Shown one piece after another: positions 34,563-44,852 of a DNA stretch of 64,000 nucleotides (position 1 is its first letter; each line of letters opens with the position of its first letter). Under the pieces are notes generated by a model. That model was not told where the DNA came from. It searched no databases and was given only the letters and a program-made list of their open reading frames with translations. Source of the stretch: Flavobacterium sp. CBA20B-1 (GTDB taxonomy: Bacteria; Bacteroidota; Bacteroidia; Flavobacteriales; Flavobacteriaceae); assembly GCF_028473145.1 (NCBI RefSeq), contig NZ_CP092370.1:1922001-1986000 (forward strand). The letters are read 5' to 3'. A program made the translations under genes and the position numbers.

Positions 34563-34654
34563 TAACCTGAGTTAGGTATTCTTTTTCTATCTTTTCCTTA
34601 GATATAAACTCAGACATTTTTGATAGTCTTAAAAAAATACGCTAACTCAGGTTA
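34563..34654. repeat. 13-bp inverted repeats upstream of HTH module 1
   Basis: TAACCTGAGTTAG at 34563-34575 and its exact complement at 34642-34654 enclose 66 bp. Further AACTCARG-like copies follow at about 34658 and 34671. The region contains no ORF and is the 5' region of the HTH module. Confidence 0.75.
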
Positions 34655-34690
34655 AAAAACTCAAGTAAAAAAACTCAAGTAAAAAAATTC

Positions 34691-36652
34691 TTACATCTCC
34701 ACAATAATAAACTCTGATCTACGGTTGGCTTGGTGTGCTTCTTCGCTACATTTCACGCCATCGGCACATTCGTTGACTAATTGGCGTTCGCCATAGCCTT
34801 TCGAGGTTAATCGTGACGAACTGATGCCTTGGTCAATCAACCATTCTCTGGTCGATTTTGCGCGGTTCTCAGACAATCTGTCGTTGTACTTGTGCGATGC
34901 ACGGCTGTCGGTATGCGAACGAATATCGATTTTCATCGTTGGATATTCTTCCAATACCGCCAATACTTTTGCCAACTCTGCTGCTGCATCCGGACGGATG
35001 TTGTATTTGTCTAAATCAAAATAAATAGGATTCAGTTTTAATACTTTAAACAAGTCGTCGCCTACTTTTACAGGGGTTTTCGCCGGTTCCAATACAATGG
35101 TGTGCTCGGTTACACCGCTTTCATTGGGCAAAAGCACCACGTCTTCTTGGGTCGTATAGCCTTCTTTTTCCGCTTTTAAGCGGTAGGTTTCCCCACATTT
35201 GAACGTGTTGTTGAACACATAACCGTCGTTTTGGTAGCGGTTGCTGCTTTCTAATTCGCCGTACAAATTGTTGTAAAGCGTTACGTTGGCATCAGTGATA
35301 ATGTCGCGGGTTTTGCCGTCTATTACTTTTAAAAGCAGTTTTTGGATACACTCTAACTGCAACGGTTTGGTTTCATGGAAACTGTAAATATCGTCGTTGC
35401 CGTTGCCGCCCTCACGGTTGCTTGAAAAGAAACCTTGTTTGGTGTTTGGGTCGATATAATACGCAAAATCATCTGCATTGCTGTTGATTGGTGCTCCTAC
35501 GTTGTGGATTTCCCCGGGTTGGCTGTTTCTGTCTAATTTCGTGGCATATACATCTAACCCGCCTAGTCCTACTCTACCGTCGCTTGAAAAATACAATTCC
35601 CCACTTTCGGTTACAAACGGAAAGGTTTCTCTGCCTTCGGTGTTGATCCCCTCACCCATGTTTACAGGGCCGCCAAAAGCGCCTGAGGGATGAATCGCCA
35701 CCTGCCACAAATCCGATCCGCCGAAACCTTCCGGACGGTCGCTCGCAAAATACATCGTGGCTTCGTCTTGGCTTAAGGTGGGGTGTGCCGTGTTGTAGCC
35801 GTCCATATTGAACGATAGTTCCGTTACATTTTCCCATTTGCCATCCACGTTTTCTGCACGGTAGATTTTAAGCTTCGTGTTTTTGTCGGCATCGTATTTA
35901 CGGGTATGGTTGATGTAGTTGTTGCGTGTGAAATACATCGTGTTGCCGTCTTTGGTAATCACCGCTGTTGATTCATTAAGTGGTGATTTTACCTTGCCTT
36001 TCAATCGGGTTACTTTGTCGTCTTTTGTTGCCGTTTCGGCTACGCTGTACAAGCTGGTAAAGGCATCACCTGTCCAGGTGTGTTCGCGTTTGTGCAAGCT
36101 GCCTGTGTCGCGCGCGCTGGTAAAGTACAATTGGTTGTTGTGTACATAACTCCCGTAATCGGAATAAGGCGTGTTGATCTCTAAGTTCTTAATCTGGTCG
36201 TAGCGACCTGAATTGGCTTGTATCTGCTTTTTAAGCGCGGCTTCGTTCTGGCGGATTTTTGACCGCTGGGTGTGGCTGCCGGCTTTGCTTACAAACTGGT
36301 CGTAATACTTTTTTGATTCGCTTTCTTTGCCCACGTGTTGCAAGGTTTGGGCGTAGCGGTAATAGTACTCACTGCCTATGTTTTCGTTGCCAAATTCTTT
36401 GAACAAGCGTTCGTAGTGCTTTTGGGCTTCGCCATAGCGCGCATTGAAATAGTAGGCGTTGCCTAACTTTTCTAGTACATCCTTCCCCGCATAACCGCGG
36501 TTGGCTACTTTCTCGTAAATGCCAATCGCATCTACATAAGCCCATTGGTTGTAGTCTTTATCGGCTGTATTTAATCCCGCTTGTGCTTGTGCCCCCGTGT
36601 TCCCCAACATAAAGGCCGTGAACAAAGCGGCTGTGTATATCCCTTTTTTCAT
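34691..36652 (-). CDS. OmpA/PD40 family protein, PorE-like, of a T9SS adhesin operon
   Basis: 653 aa. Order of parts: signal peptide (cut near AQA, residue 24), TPR-like repeats (residues 30-150), a WD40/PD40 propeller (ITKDGNTMYFTRNNY, SQDEATMYFASDRPEGFGGS, TESGELYFSSDGRVGLGG), a carboxypeptidase-regulatory-like domain (LLLKVIDGKTRDIITDANVT), and a C-terminal OmpA peptidoglycan-binding domain (IDIRSHTDSRASHKYNDRLS). This is the PorE architecture; PorE anchors the type IX secretion machinery to peptidoglycan. Here it is the third gene of the adhesin unit, 12 bp after porP/sprF. Confidence 0.9.
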   Translation of the reverse strand: MKKGIYTAALFTAFMLGNTGAQAQAGLNTADKDYNQWAYVDAIGIYEKVANRGYAGKDVLEKLGNAYYFNARYGEAQKHYERLFKEFGNENIGSEYYYRYAQTLQHVGKESESKKYYDQFVSKAGSHTQRSKIRQNEAALKKQIQANSGRYDQIKNLEINTPYSDYGSYVHNNQLYFTSARDTGSLHKREHTWTGDAFTSLYSVAETATKDDKVTRLKGKVKSPLNESTAVITKDGNTMYFTRNNYINHTRKYDADKNTKLKIYRAENVDGKWENVTELSFNMDGYNTAHPTLSQDEATMYFASDRPEGFGGSDLWQVAIHPSGAFGGPVNMGEGINTEGRETFPFVTESGELYFSSDGRVGLGGLDVYATKLDRNSQPGEIHNVGAPINSNADDFAYYIDPNTKQGFFSSNREGGNGNDDIYSFHETKPLQLECIQKLLLKVIDGKTRDIITDANVTLYNNLYGELESSNRYQNDGYVFNNTFKCGETYRLKAEKEGYTTQEDVVLLPNESGVTEHTIVLEPAKTPVKVGDDLFKVLKLNPIYFDLDKYNIRPDAAAELAKVLAVLEEYPTMKIDIRSHTDSRASHKYNDRLSENRAKSTREWLIDQGISSSRLTSKGYGERQLVNECADGVKCSEEAHQANRRSEFIIVEM

Positions 36653-36664
36653 TTTTCTTTATTT

Positions 36665-37603
36665 TTAGAAGAAACGCGGCGAGTTCACGCGGCGGTATCT
36701 GTTAAACAATTCAAAGCGCATAAAAATCTCGTGTGAGCCGTTGTTGTAATTTCGCAAGGCTTTAATATCGCTGTCGTAGCTATAGCCTATGAATAATCCG
36801 TCGGTTACTTGGAAGCCTGCCAAGGCACTCCATGCGGCATCCCAGCGATATGCGGCTCCTAAAGTAAACTTCTCGTTGATTAAGAAGTTCCCTGTGATAT
36901 CGGCTTGTAATGGTGCGCCTTCTACTGCTTTTAACAAAAATGCCGGTTTGAATTTCAACATTGGGTTCAACTCAAATACGTGACCTCCCATTAAAAAATA
37001 GTGCATCTTTTGCTGCATCGTGCTTTGTACGTTGTCGTCGTAGCGCGTAGTTTCTAAAAAATGGGGTACCGATAATCCTACATACGTTTGCTCGTTATGC
37101 CAATAAACACCTGCTCCTATGTTTGGAGTGAATTGGTTGTTGATGTCTGTAAGAATCTGCGGATCGTTCGGGTTGTATTTGTTCAGCCTGGAATAGGCTA
37201 CATTCAGCATATTGGCTGATCCTTTTAAACCGAAGCTTAATTTGCTGCCGCGGTTGTTTAAATCTAAGGTGTACGAGAAATCTACACTTAACGTGTTTTC
37301 ATCGGTCACTCCTAACCTGTCGTTTACAAAGCTTACTCCCAAACCTACTTTACTCTCGGCTATAGGGGTGTTTATGGAAAACGAATTGGTCGTTGGTGCG
37401 CCTTCTAATCCTACCCATTGGCTGCGGTGCAAGCCAAAGATGCTTAACGCGCCTCTGCTACCTGCATAAGCCGGGTTGATGTTGATGGTGTTGTACATGT
37501 AATTCGTGTACTGGGGGTCTTGTTGGGAATGTGCTTTTGCACATCCCAACAATAATACTCCCAACAATAATCTGTTTATGTTTTTTGAAATATTCATATC
37601 CAT
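36665..37603 (-). CDS. PorP/SprF family T9SS outer-membrane protein
   Basis: 312 aa. Signal peptide, then QQDPQYTNYMYNTININPAYAG, the PorP/SprF signature, and a beta-barrel with GLHRSQWVGLEGAPTTNSFS. SprF-type proteins are needed for export of the partner adhesin that carries a type B C-terminal signal. The gene sits between the adhesin (3 bp upstream) and the OmpA gene, the usual order adhesin-sprF-ompA. Confidence 0.93.
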   Translation of the reverse strand: MDMNISKNINRLLLGVLLLGCAKAHSQQDPQYTNYMYNTININPAYAGSRGALSIFGLHRSQWVGLEGAPTTNSFSINTPIAESKVGLGVSFVNDRLGVTDENTLSVDFSYTLDLNNRGSKLSFGLKGSANMLNVAYSRLNKYNPNDPQILTDINNQFTPNIGAGVYWHNEQTYVGLSVPHFLETTRYDDNVQSTMQQKMHYFLMGGHVFELNPMLKFKPAFLLKAVEGAPLQADITGNFLINEKFTLGAAYRWDAAWSALAGFQVTDGLFIGYSYDSDIKALRNYNNGSHEIFMRFELFNRYRRVNSPRFF

Positions 37604-37606
37604 TTA

Positions 37607-40600
37607 TTATTCGTTATTCTCCAAATGTAAGTAGCCGGCTTGTTCGGTTGGATATTGGATTCCATTGCCTAAATCAAACGTGTACTTAACTACGTAATAA
37701 TATGTCCCTGATGGTAATTTTGATTGCTTACTAACTGTGACTCTTCCTTCGGAATATCCTTTAAAGGTGTTGCCTTGGGAATTGTAATCCTTCGTTTCGT
37801 AAACCAATACACCCCAACGGTTGTATACTTCTACAACGTTGCCCGGGTAACAATTGATTCCTTTCAAAATTAACTCATCATTCATGCCGTCACCGTTTGG
37901 AGTTACTGCATTAAATATTTCTACTGGACACGATAAATGAATTGTTTGCGTATAACTGGTCTCATTTCCACATGCGTCTGTTGCAACCCATGTTCTTAAA
38001 ATGTCATACTTCGCTTCACAATCGCCTTCTATCTTCTCATCGTATGAGCGAACACTTGCTGTTCCACAATTGTCAACGGCTGTTAAGATTTCTGCCGGTT
38101 CGAAGTCTTCGCATCGCATGAATACTTCTCTATTTGGCATAGGGCCTACAAATTCAGGAGCGGTGGTGTCTTCCACTGTTATCACTTGTGTGTGTGTAGT
38201 GGTGTTGCCGCACGCGTCGGTTGCTGTCCATGTTCTTTCTAATGTATAACTATTAGGGCATGAACCTTCTGTACGCTCTTCGTTAAAGCTTACTGTTGCT
38301 GCTCCACAGTTGTCAACGGCTGTGAGTTCTGCTACCGCTGGTAACGAATCGCTGCATTCCAAGGTGATATCCATTGGTAAAACTTCTACAAATTCCGGAC
38401 CGGTGCTGTCTTCTACCGTGATGGTTTGTACCAAATCGGTTTGGTTGCCTGCACAATCTGTTAACGTATAGGTTCTGGTGATGATATAAGCATTGCCTAA
38501 ACATCCACTGCCTCCATTATCTATGTCGGATACCGTTACGGTAACACTTCCGTTGCAGTTGTCGGCTTCGTCTAAGATAGCTGCTGCATCTGCCGCTGGT
38601 ATAGCACTCATACATTCTAATACTAAATCGGATGGTGCTGTTCCTGTTGGCGCAACCGTATCTTCAATGGTGTAGGTGTACACCCAATTGTGGCTATTGC
38701 CTTGGCAATCGGTAAACGTGTAGGTATAAGTTACATCGCCTTCACAACTTGGAAGAGCTGAAACTACCGGGGCACTTGCCGTTAATACATTCCCGCAATT
38801 ATCGGTTACCGTTGGTACAGTTGGTGCTACAATCTCTGAAGCACATGCTACCGTTGATGATCCGTTGGCTGGCAAAGTGAAGTCTTCTGCTTCAATGATA
38901 TAGGTATATACCCACGTTTGTGTATGGTTAGCACAATCTTTATATTCATAATTAAAGGTTCTTGTGCCTTCACATCCGTCGTAGGTTCCTCCTTCGAAAC
39001 TGAAAACAGGTGTTAATACATTGCCACAGTTATCGGTTACCGTTGGTAATACCGGTGCCACTGCTGCGCTTATACATGATACCGTTTCTGAACCATTGGC
39101 AGGTAAGATGAAATCTTCTCTTTCAATGGTGAAGGTATGCGTCCAAGGGTGCGTATTTCCTTCACAATCTGTAAACGTGTACGTATAAGTTACATCTCCT
39201 TCACACGCTGGTTCTTGTGAAATTACAGGACCACTTGGTGGTAATACGTTTCCGCAATTGTCTGTTACCGTTGGCACTGTTGGTGCCGTAATAGCAGATG
39301 CACATGCTACTGTTGATGCAGTATTAGCTGGTACGGAGAAATCTTCTCTTTCAATGGTGAACGTGTGTGTCCAATCGTGCGTAGTTCCTTCACAATCTGT
39401 AAACGTGTAGGTATAAGTTATATCTCCTTCACACGTTGGTTCTTGTGAAATTACAGCTGCGCTTGGTGTTAAAACGTTTCCACAGTTGTTTGTTACCGTT
39501 GGTACAGTTGGTGCTACTACATCGGACGGACATGCTACCGTTGATAATCCGTTGGCTGGCATAGTAACCATTGGTGCACTTATTGTATAAGTATATGTCC
39601 ATGTGTATGGTGTTCCTGTACAATCTGTATAGGTATAGGTGTATGCTTTTGTGCCTGAACATGCAGGGTCTGCATCTGTATTTGTTAATACTGCTGTTAG
39701 TGCTCGGCCACAGTTGTCAACTACTGTTGGTGCAGTTGGGGCTACCGCTTCAGCAACACAAGCTACTGTTGACGATCCCGCAGCAGGCATGGTAACTACC
39801 GGATTACTAATTGTATAGGTGTATTCCCAAGTGTATGGCGTTCCGGTACAATCTACATAGGTATAGGTATATACTTTGGTGCCTGCACATGATGGTGTTG
39901 CCGATACATTGGTTAAAAATCCTATTAGGAATCTTCCACAGTTGTCGGTTACCATTGGGGCTACTGGTACTACTAGTGCTTCTGATGCACATGATACGGT
40001 AGATGATCCATTTACTGGTAGGGTCACTACCGGTGCATTTATCGTATATTCGTAAGTCCAGATATGATTATAGCCTTCACAATCTTGGTATTGGTAGTTG
40101 TAGGTACGCGTACCTGAACATCCGTCATAAGTGCCCCCTATAAACGAGCTAATTGGTGTTAATACATTTCCGCAGTTATCGGTAACTGTTGGTAAACTAG
40201 TTGGTGCTACTGCTTCTGATATACATGCTACCGTTGATGAGCCATTTGCTGGTACACTAAAGTCTTTACGCTCTACTATATACGTGTGAACCCAATCGTG
40301 GCTGTTGCCTGCACAATCTGTGTAGGTATAGGTATAACTGATTATTCCTTCACATATTGGGCTTGGTAACTCGGTTACTACCGGAGCACTCGGTGTTAAT
40401 ACATTGCCACAGTTGTCCGTTACTAAAGGTAATACAGGTGCTATTGCGTCTGCAGGACATGCTACCGCTGACATTCCATTGGCTGGCATCTTGAAATCTG
40501 CACGCTCAATGGTGTAGGTGTAAACCCAATCATGGCTGTTCCCTTGACAATCGGTATAAGTGTAGGTATATGCTTTAGTTCCTTCACATGAAGGGTCTGC

Positions 40601-43600
40601 ATCTGTATTTGTTAATACTGCTGTTAGTGTTCGTCCGCAGTTATCAACTACTGTTGGAGTAGTTGGTGTTACTGCATCAGCAGCACATGCTACTGTGGAA
40701 GCACCATCTGCAGGCATAGTAATTACAGGCGCACTGATGGTATACGTATATGTCCAAGTGTAATCAACACCAGCACAATCTGTATAAGTGTAGGTATATG
40801 CTTTAGTTCCTTCACATGAAGGGTCTGCATCTGTATTTGTTAATACTGCTGTTAGTGTTCGTCCGCAGTTATCAATAACTGTTGGAGTAGTTGGTGTTAC
40901 TGCATCAGCAGCACATGCTACTATGGAAGCACCATCTGCAGGCATAGTAACTACAGGCGCACTGATGGTGTAGGTTTGTATACAATCTACAGTGTTTAAT
41001 ACTGTATCTTCTCCTGCATCTCTAATATCGTTGTTATTAGGGTCTTCATATTCAGTTACAGTATAAGTACGCGTTACAGTTCCTCCACAAGCTGGCGCTG
41101 CGCTATTGCTAGCAGTGATTTCGATTACGCCACATGGAATATCTCCAATTAATCCATCAGCATTTCCTAAAGCTTCAAATTCTGCTTCGGTTAGTGTAGT
41201 TGCTGTTGGTATTTCATCATAGCATTCTACTGTTTCTGTGTCAAACGTTGGACATGTTACTTCAAATACACAACAAATTGGTGATGTACCTGCAACGGCT
41301 AACGGGTCACACACGCCACTGTCAGAAATAGAAACATTGTAATCTGTTCCTGCAGCAATAGCGTCTGATGTCCATGTAGAGGTGTTATCTCCGTTATCTA
41401 CCCATGTGCCTGGTGCTCCGGTTCCGGTAGCTGTAAATGGTGCAGTACCGCTTACTGTTGCTGTAATCGTATAGCTTAGTCCGTCTGCGGCACAAGTGGT
41501 TGTTTCTGAGCTAACCAAAGTTATATTAGGCGTTACTGTTACAGTTACATCTTCAGAAGCTTGGAGAGGGTTTGTACAACCCAACGAGCCAGAAAGTTCA
41601 TAATTCACCGTATAAGTAGTAGTCGTGGTAGGATTTACAGTAACTGAATTTCCTGTTCCTATAGAAGTTGCTCCTTCAAACCATTCTATATCAAACGTGC
41701 TAGTTGGTAATCCAATACTTAGCGTGGTTTGATTATCGCTTTCACAAACAACTGGCGGATTCGCAGATGGTGATGGGAACACTGTATTACCATTGATTAA
41801 ATTGACTGTTTGCTCGGTAAAACCACAATCTGTGAATACGCGGATAATATATGAACCTGAAGCAAGGTTTTGAAAAACATAAGATGTTTCTGTTAAATCT
41901 GTGGTGTTGTATGTTTGTAAAGGCGCATCGGCATCAGGGTTTGAAGAGCCATTCCACAAACTATAAGTAATAGAACCAACTGGTGTACCCGCAGTTTGTA
42001 TCGCAATAAAACCAGAGTTGTTATCTGAAGGATTACAGAATAAATTTGTGGTTGAAAATGTTAAGGCTGGTAATGGAGTTATAACAATTTCTTCTGTTTC
42101 TACATCAGATGGTACGTTCCCATTGTTTCTATCGCTATGCGGTACATTTGTTACGTCATAAGTTGCATAATTACCTGAAATTCTTATGTTGTTGTAAACT
42201 ATTATATAGGTACCACTAGGTATGTTACTAAATGTACCTGCTAAGTTTTCAGCAGTTGACAAACCACTTTGTGCAATTACTGCATTTGTGTTAGCGTCTA
42301 TAAGCTGTGTTCTATTCCCAATGTCAAATGAAGCATTTCCACGGTTTAACGCATACTCTATATTAAAAGCACCACACGAAGTTGGTACTACATTGATAAT
42401 TGGGTCGTAAGTTGCTGGTGTAGTTAAATTTACTGTACGAACTACGGTGTAGTTACATTCCTCATCTGTTATCGCAACTTCATATTCGCCTAACGGTAAG
42501 TTTATGAATCGTTGACGTACAGCGCCTAAATCGTAATCTGTATTTAAAACGATTGGAAAGTTTATTGTAGTCTGTCTATCATCACCATAGCTATATGGTT
42601 CAGAGTCTGGAAAAGTATATGAGGTTAAACCATCAACACGATTAATGGTGTAGGTTATCTCTTTTAAAAGACCATCAAATCCAGTATAGTTATTATTTTT
42701 AGTCAATACAAAACCAGAAGTACCTTCTAATATTGAATGTGCTTCAACCAAATTAGCATCATCTAGCGGGTGAGATGGTGTAGATGCATTAAAAACAAAA
42801 TCACGAGTAAGTGTTCTACAAGAATTTACTTGCTCTAATCGATAACTTTCTCCGTTAACAAAATTATATGCTAAAGGAAAAGAAGAATTGTTTGGATGTT
42901 CACGACCGCTATCACTAGGGCGAGTATTGAATTGTTCTGGTGTGTTTATTTGTATCCAATTGCCACTTCCTAAGGGTTGCTCATGATAGATGTTATAAGT
43001 TACTGGATAGCTTGATTGATAGGTGTAATAAGTTCCAGTATTGCTTCTTTCATTCGTAACAATATAGTTTACTGGTCCGCAAAGTTCGGAACTATATATC
43101 GAACGTTGAGAAAGATATAGGAAATCTGAATTAATTGCGGGTGTAGTAAAGGTTTGTGTGCGAACATTACAACCATCATTAGCTTCGATAACCACAGCTG
43201 TGTTAGGAGGAACATTTTCAAAATGTGCATATGTACCTGTTCCTAAACCATGGTCGAATCCTGCTACGGCATTATAAGTATTTCCACCATAAGATATTGT
43301 TAAAGATCCATTTGACCCCAGAATTCTTTCTCTGTTTTGAGCCCCTCCTAAAAATCGATTTGGAGTGCCAGACACACCAATATTCCATCCCGAACAATCT
43401 GCATTCTGAACTATTTCAAATCCTGCTGGTCCAGTATATGGTACAGATGGTAATGTAGTGCCTGTATAAGGGTCAATAGTAAAACCAGAACCAATTCCAG
43501 CAGAACAACCTACTACGTTTTCCGTAATGGTTAATACATAATTGCCTGCAGCTAAATTATCAAAAGTATAAGTTTGAGCCGTAATAGGTCCAGAGTTTAA

Positions 43601-44101
43601 GCCTAATGATTGAATTTCGTAGGTATAGGTACCTGTTGTTGGGCGACTTACACTTGCAGTAACCGAACCATCGGGTCCGTAGAACTGATCGGTTGCCCGG
43701 CAGGTTTCGCCAAGTATTTCATCAAAATTTACGGTAAAAGGCACGTAGCTAGAAGTAACTGTTACGGTTTGTGGTCCTACTGTAGTGCCACTTTGCGTTA
43801 AACGCACTTCATAATTACCAGGTGCCAAGTTGCTAAAGGAAGCAGTACCTGTGGGTGATAAAACCTGAAAGTCGAGGTCGGTGGTTGTGCCTGCTACTCG
43901 AATAGTTGCTGTAACAGCATTGCCACCAGAGCAGGTTGCTGCTCCCGGAATGGCAATTTGCACTTGCCCATCTTGGGAGCAAATACCATTTACGGGAGTT
44001 GCGGTAAAACTATTGATGTTACATTGCGCAATACCAATAGTGCTTATAAAGGCTGTGAAGCATAAAGCAAACAGCCATTTCATTAAATATATATTTTTCA
44101 T
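37607..44101 (-). CDS. Giant T9SS type B sorting-domain adhesin (SprB-like)
   Basis: 2164 aa. Signal peptide (MKWLFALCFTAFISTIGIAQ region), a long N-terminal part of SprB-like beta-sandwich units (residues 28-1000), about ten repeats of about 77 residues (1048-1818, each with a variant of MPANGSSTVACAAEAVAP, then VTDNCGNVLT and YTYTYTDC), three HYR-like repeats, and a C-terminal gliding-type sorting domain with FNAVTPNGDGMNDELILKGI and VYNRWGVLVYET. Exported by the T9SS and displayed on the surface for adhesion or gliding. The ATG overlaps the stop of the small gene upstream in an ATGA. Confidence 0.95.
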   Translation of the reverse strand: MKNIYLMKWLFALCFTAFISTIGIAQCNINSFTATPVNGICSQDGQVQIAIPGAATCSGGNAVTATIRVAGTTTDLDFQVLSPTGTASFSNLAPGNYEVRLTQSGTTVGPQTVTVTSSYVPFTVNFDEILGETCRATDQFYGPDGSVTASVSRPTTGTYTYEIQSLGLNSGPITAQTYTFDNLAAGNYVLTITENVVGCSAGIGSGFTIDPYTGTTLPSVPYTGPAGFEIVQNADCSGWNIGVSGTPNRFLGGAQNRERILGSNGSLTISYGGNTYNAVAGFDHGLGTGTYAHFENVPPNTAVVIEANDGCNVRTQTFTTPAINSDFLYLSQRSIYSSELCGPVNYIVTNERSNTGTYYTYQSSYPVTYNIYHEQPLGSGNWIQINTPEQFNTRPSDSGREHPNNSSFPLAYNFVNGESYRLEQVNSCRTLTRDFVFNASTPSHPLDDANLVEAHSILEGTSGFVLTKNNNYTGFDGLLKEITYTINRVDGLTSYTFPDSEPYSYGDDRQTTINFPIVLNTDYDLGAVRQRFINLPLGEYEVAITDEECNYTVVRTVNLTTPATYDPIINVVPTSCGAFNIEYALNRGNASFDIGNRTQLIDANTNAVIAQSGLSTAENLAGTFSNIPSGTYIIVYNNIRISGNYATYDVTNVPHSDRNNGNVPSDVETEEIVITPLPALTFSTTNLFCNPSDNNSGFIAIQTAGTPVGSITYSLWNGSSNPDADAPLQTYNTTDLTETSYVFQNLASGSYIIRVFTDCGFTEQTVNLINGNTVFPSPSANPPVVCESDNQTTLSIGLPTSTFDIEWFEGATSIGTGNSVTVNPTTTTTYTVNYELSGSLGCTNPLQASEDVTVTVTPNITLVSSETTTCAADGLSYTITATVSGTAPFTATGTGAPGTWVDNGDNTSTWTSDAIAAGTDYNVSISDSGVCDPLAVAGTSPICCVFEVTCPTFDTETVECYDEIPTATTLTEAEFEALGNADGLIGDIPCGVIEITASNSAAPACGGTVTRTYTVTEYEDPNNNDIRDAGEDTVLNTVDCIQTYTISAPVVTMPADGASIVACAADAVTPTTPTVIDNCGRTLTAVLTNTDADPSCEGTKAYTYTYTDCAGVDYTWTYTYTISAPVITMPADGASTVACAADAVTPTTPTVVDNCGRTLTAVLTNTDADPSCEGTKAYTYTYTDCQGNSHDWVYTYTIERADFKMPANGMSAVACPADAIAPVLPLVTDNCGNVLTPSAPVVTELPSPICEGIISYTYTYTDCAGNSHDWVHTYIVERKDFSVPANGSSTVACISEAVAPTSLPTVTDNCGNVLTPISSFIGGTYDGCSGTRTYNYQYQDCEGYNHIWTYEYTINAPVVTLPVNGSSTVSCASEALVVPVAPMVTDNCGRFLIGFLTNVSATPSCAGTKVYTYTYVDCTGTPYTWEYTYTISNPVVTMPAAGSSTVACVAEAVAPTAPTVVDNCGRALTAVLTNTDADPACSGTKAYTYTYTDCTGTPYTWTYTYTISAPMVTMPANGLSTVACPSDVVAPTVPTVTNNCGNVLTPSAAVISQEPTCEGDITYTYTFTDCEGTTHDWTHTFTIEREDFSVPANTASTVACASAITAPTVPTVTDNCGNVLPPSGPVISQEPACEGDVTYTYTFTDCEGNTHPWTHTFTIEREDFILPANGSETVSCISAAVAPVLPTVTDNCGNVLTPVFSFEGGTYDGCEGTRTFNYEYKDCANHTQTWVYTYIIEAEDFTLPANGSSTVACASEIVAPTVPTVTDNCGNVLTASAPVVSALPSCEGDVTYTYTFTDCQGNSHNWVYTYTIEDTVAPTGTAPSDLVLECMSAIPAADAAAILDEADNCNGSVTVTVSDIDNGGSGCLGNAYIITRTYTLTDCAGNQTDLVQTITVEDSTGPEFVEVLPMDITLECSDSLPAVAELTAVDNCGAATVSFNEERTEGSCPNSYTLERTWTATDACGNTTTHTQVITVEDTTAPEFVGPMPNREVFMRCEDFEPAEILTAVDNCGTASVRSYDEKIEGDCEAKYDILRTWVATDACGNETSYTQTIHLSCPVEIFNAVTPNGDGMNDELILKGINCYPGNVVEVYNRWGVLVYETKDYNSQGNTFKGYSEGRVTVSKQSKLPSGTYYYVVKYTFDLGNGIQYPTEQAGYLHLENNE
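38650..40960 (-). repeat. In-gene tandem repeats of the adhesin
   Basis: About ten units of roughly 230 bp within the adhesin gene. Two neighbouring units near 40.55-40.95 kb are almost identical at DNA level, so copy number may vary between strains. Confidence 0.85.
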
Positions 44102-44379
44102 AAGCTTGTATTTTTACTATTAAAGCTATCGAATAAATTAAGGGTAGTTGCTCCATTTGTATCAACCATAAAAGCCATATGGTGGTGCAAATACGCTTTT
44201 TTCAAAAACATATAGTTGTTAAAAGTAGTTGTCTTTGTTTCAACTATATTCAACGCTTGTTTTTTTTCATCTACTGTGTGGTTTGGCACACCAAAAGAGT
44301 GCTTTGGAGGTGCTGCATAAGCCATTGGAAACAGTAAAGAAAAAAAGAAGCATAAAAAAAACATGGTACTTTTTTTCAT
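44098..44379 (-). CDS. Small secreted protein coupled to the adhesin gene
   Basis: 93 aa. Signal peptide (KK, then FFLCFFFSLLFPMAYA, cut near residue 22); the mature about 70 residues include a His cluster (AYLHHHMAFMVDTNGATTL) and no cysteine. Its stop overlaps the adhesin start (ATGA), so ribosomes can pass directly to the adhesin. No family recognised. It may be a leader gene for the adhesin operon or a partner protein. Confidence 0.6.
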   Translation of the reverse strand: MKKSTMFFLCFFFSLLFPMAYAAPPKHSFGVPNHTVDEKKQALNIVETKTTTFNNYMFLKKAYLHHHMAFMVDTNGATTLNLFDSFNSKNTSL

Positions 44380-44498
44380 AGAATTTTAATCAATATTTAA
44401 AGGTTTGTTTGTTATTCAAATTAAATTGGTATGTTTTAAAAAGAAATCTGCTAGGATTTTTAATAACAACATACCTGTGGTTTTTAATGTGCAATGCA

Positions 44499-44852
44499 CT
44501 AATTGTTGTTTCTGTATAAATCCATTTTTTTCCATTTTGCTAATGTATTTCTACTTAGTTTGAACATTTTGGATATTTCAGAATTATTTAATCCATGCTT
44601 TTCTTGATAATTAAGAATCTGTTTCACAGAGGCTGCATCATAGGCGCGGTGACTTTGATTAAACATTTGACTATCATTTTGTTTGGAAGCAAAAAACATA
44701 TCGTTTATTTTGATTACATCTAGACTACTCCAATTTTGTTTTTCGGCAAAATCTAAAGGAGTTTCTATTTTTTTTTTGGCTGCCATGTCTCTGAAAATTT
44801 TTCCAAAATCAGGCCCTGTTTTTAACTGTTGGTTGGGTATTTTTGTATCCAT
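44499..44852 (-). CDS. HTH protein, second gene of HTH module 2
   Basis: 117 aa, paralogue of the protein at 33703. N-terminal PDFGKIFRDMAAKKKIETPL, middle SSLDVIKINDMFFASKQ, then AYDAASVKQILNYQEKHGLN and a C-terminal HTH (NNSEISKMFKLSRNTLAKWK). Overlaps the upstream gene by 31 bp, as in module 1. DNA-binding role inferred from the HTH only. Confidence 0.75.
   Translation of the reverse strand: MDTKIPNQQLKTGPDFGKIFRDMAAKKKIETPLDFAEKQNWSSLDVIKINDMFFASKQNDSQMFNQSHRAYDAASVKQILNYQEKHGLNNSEISKMFKLSRNTLAKWKKMDLYRNNN

Noticed and set aside
38650..40960. Repeats considered as a CRISPR or satellite array
   Set aside because: The repeats are in frame within one adhesin gene, about 230 bp long and translate to a conserved 77-residue unit.
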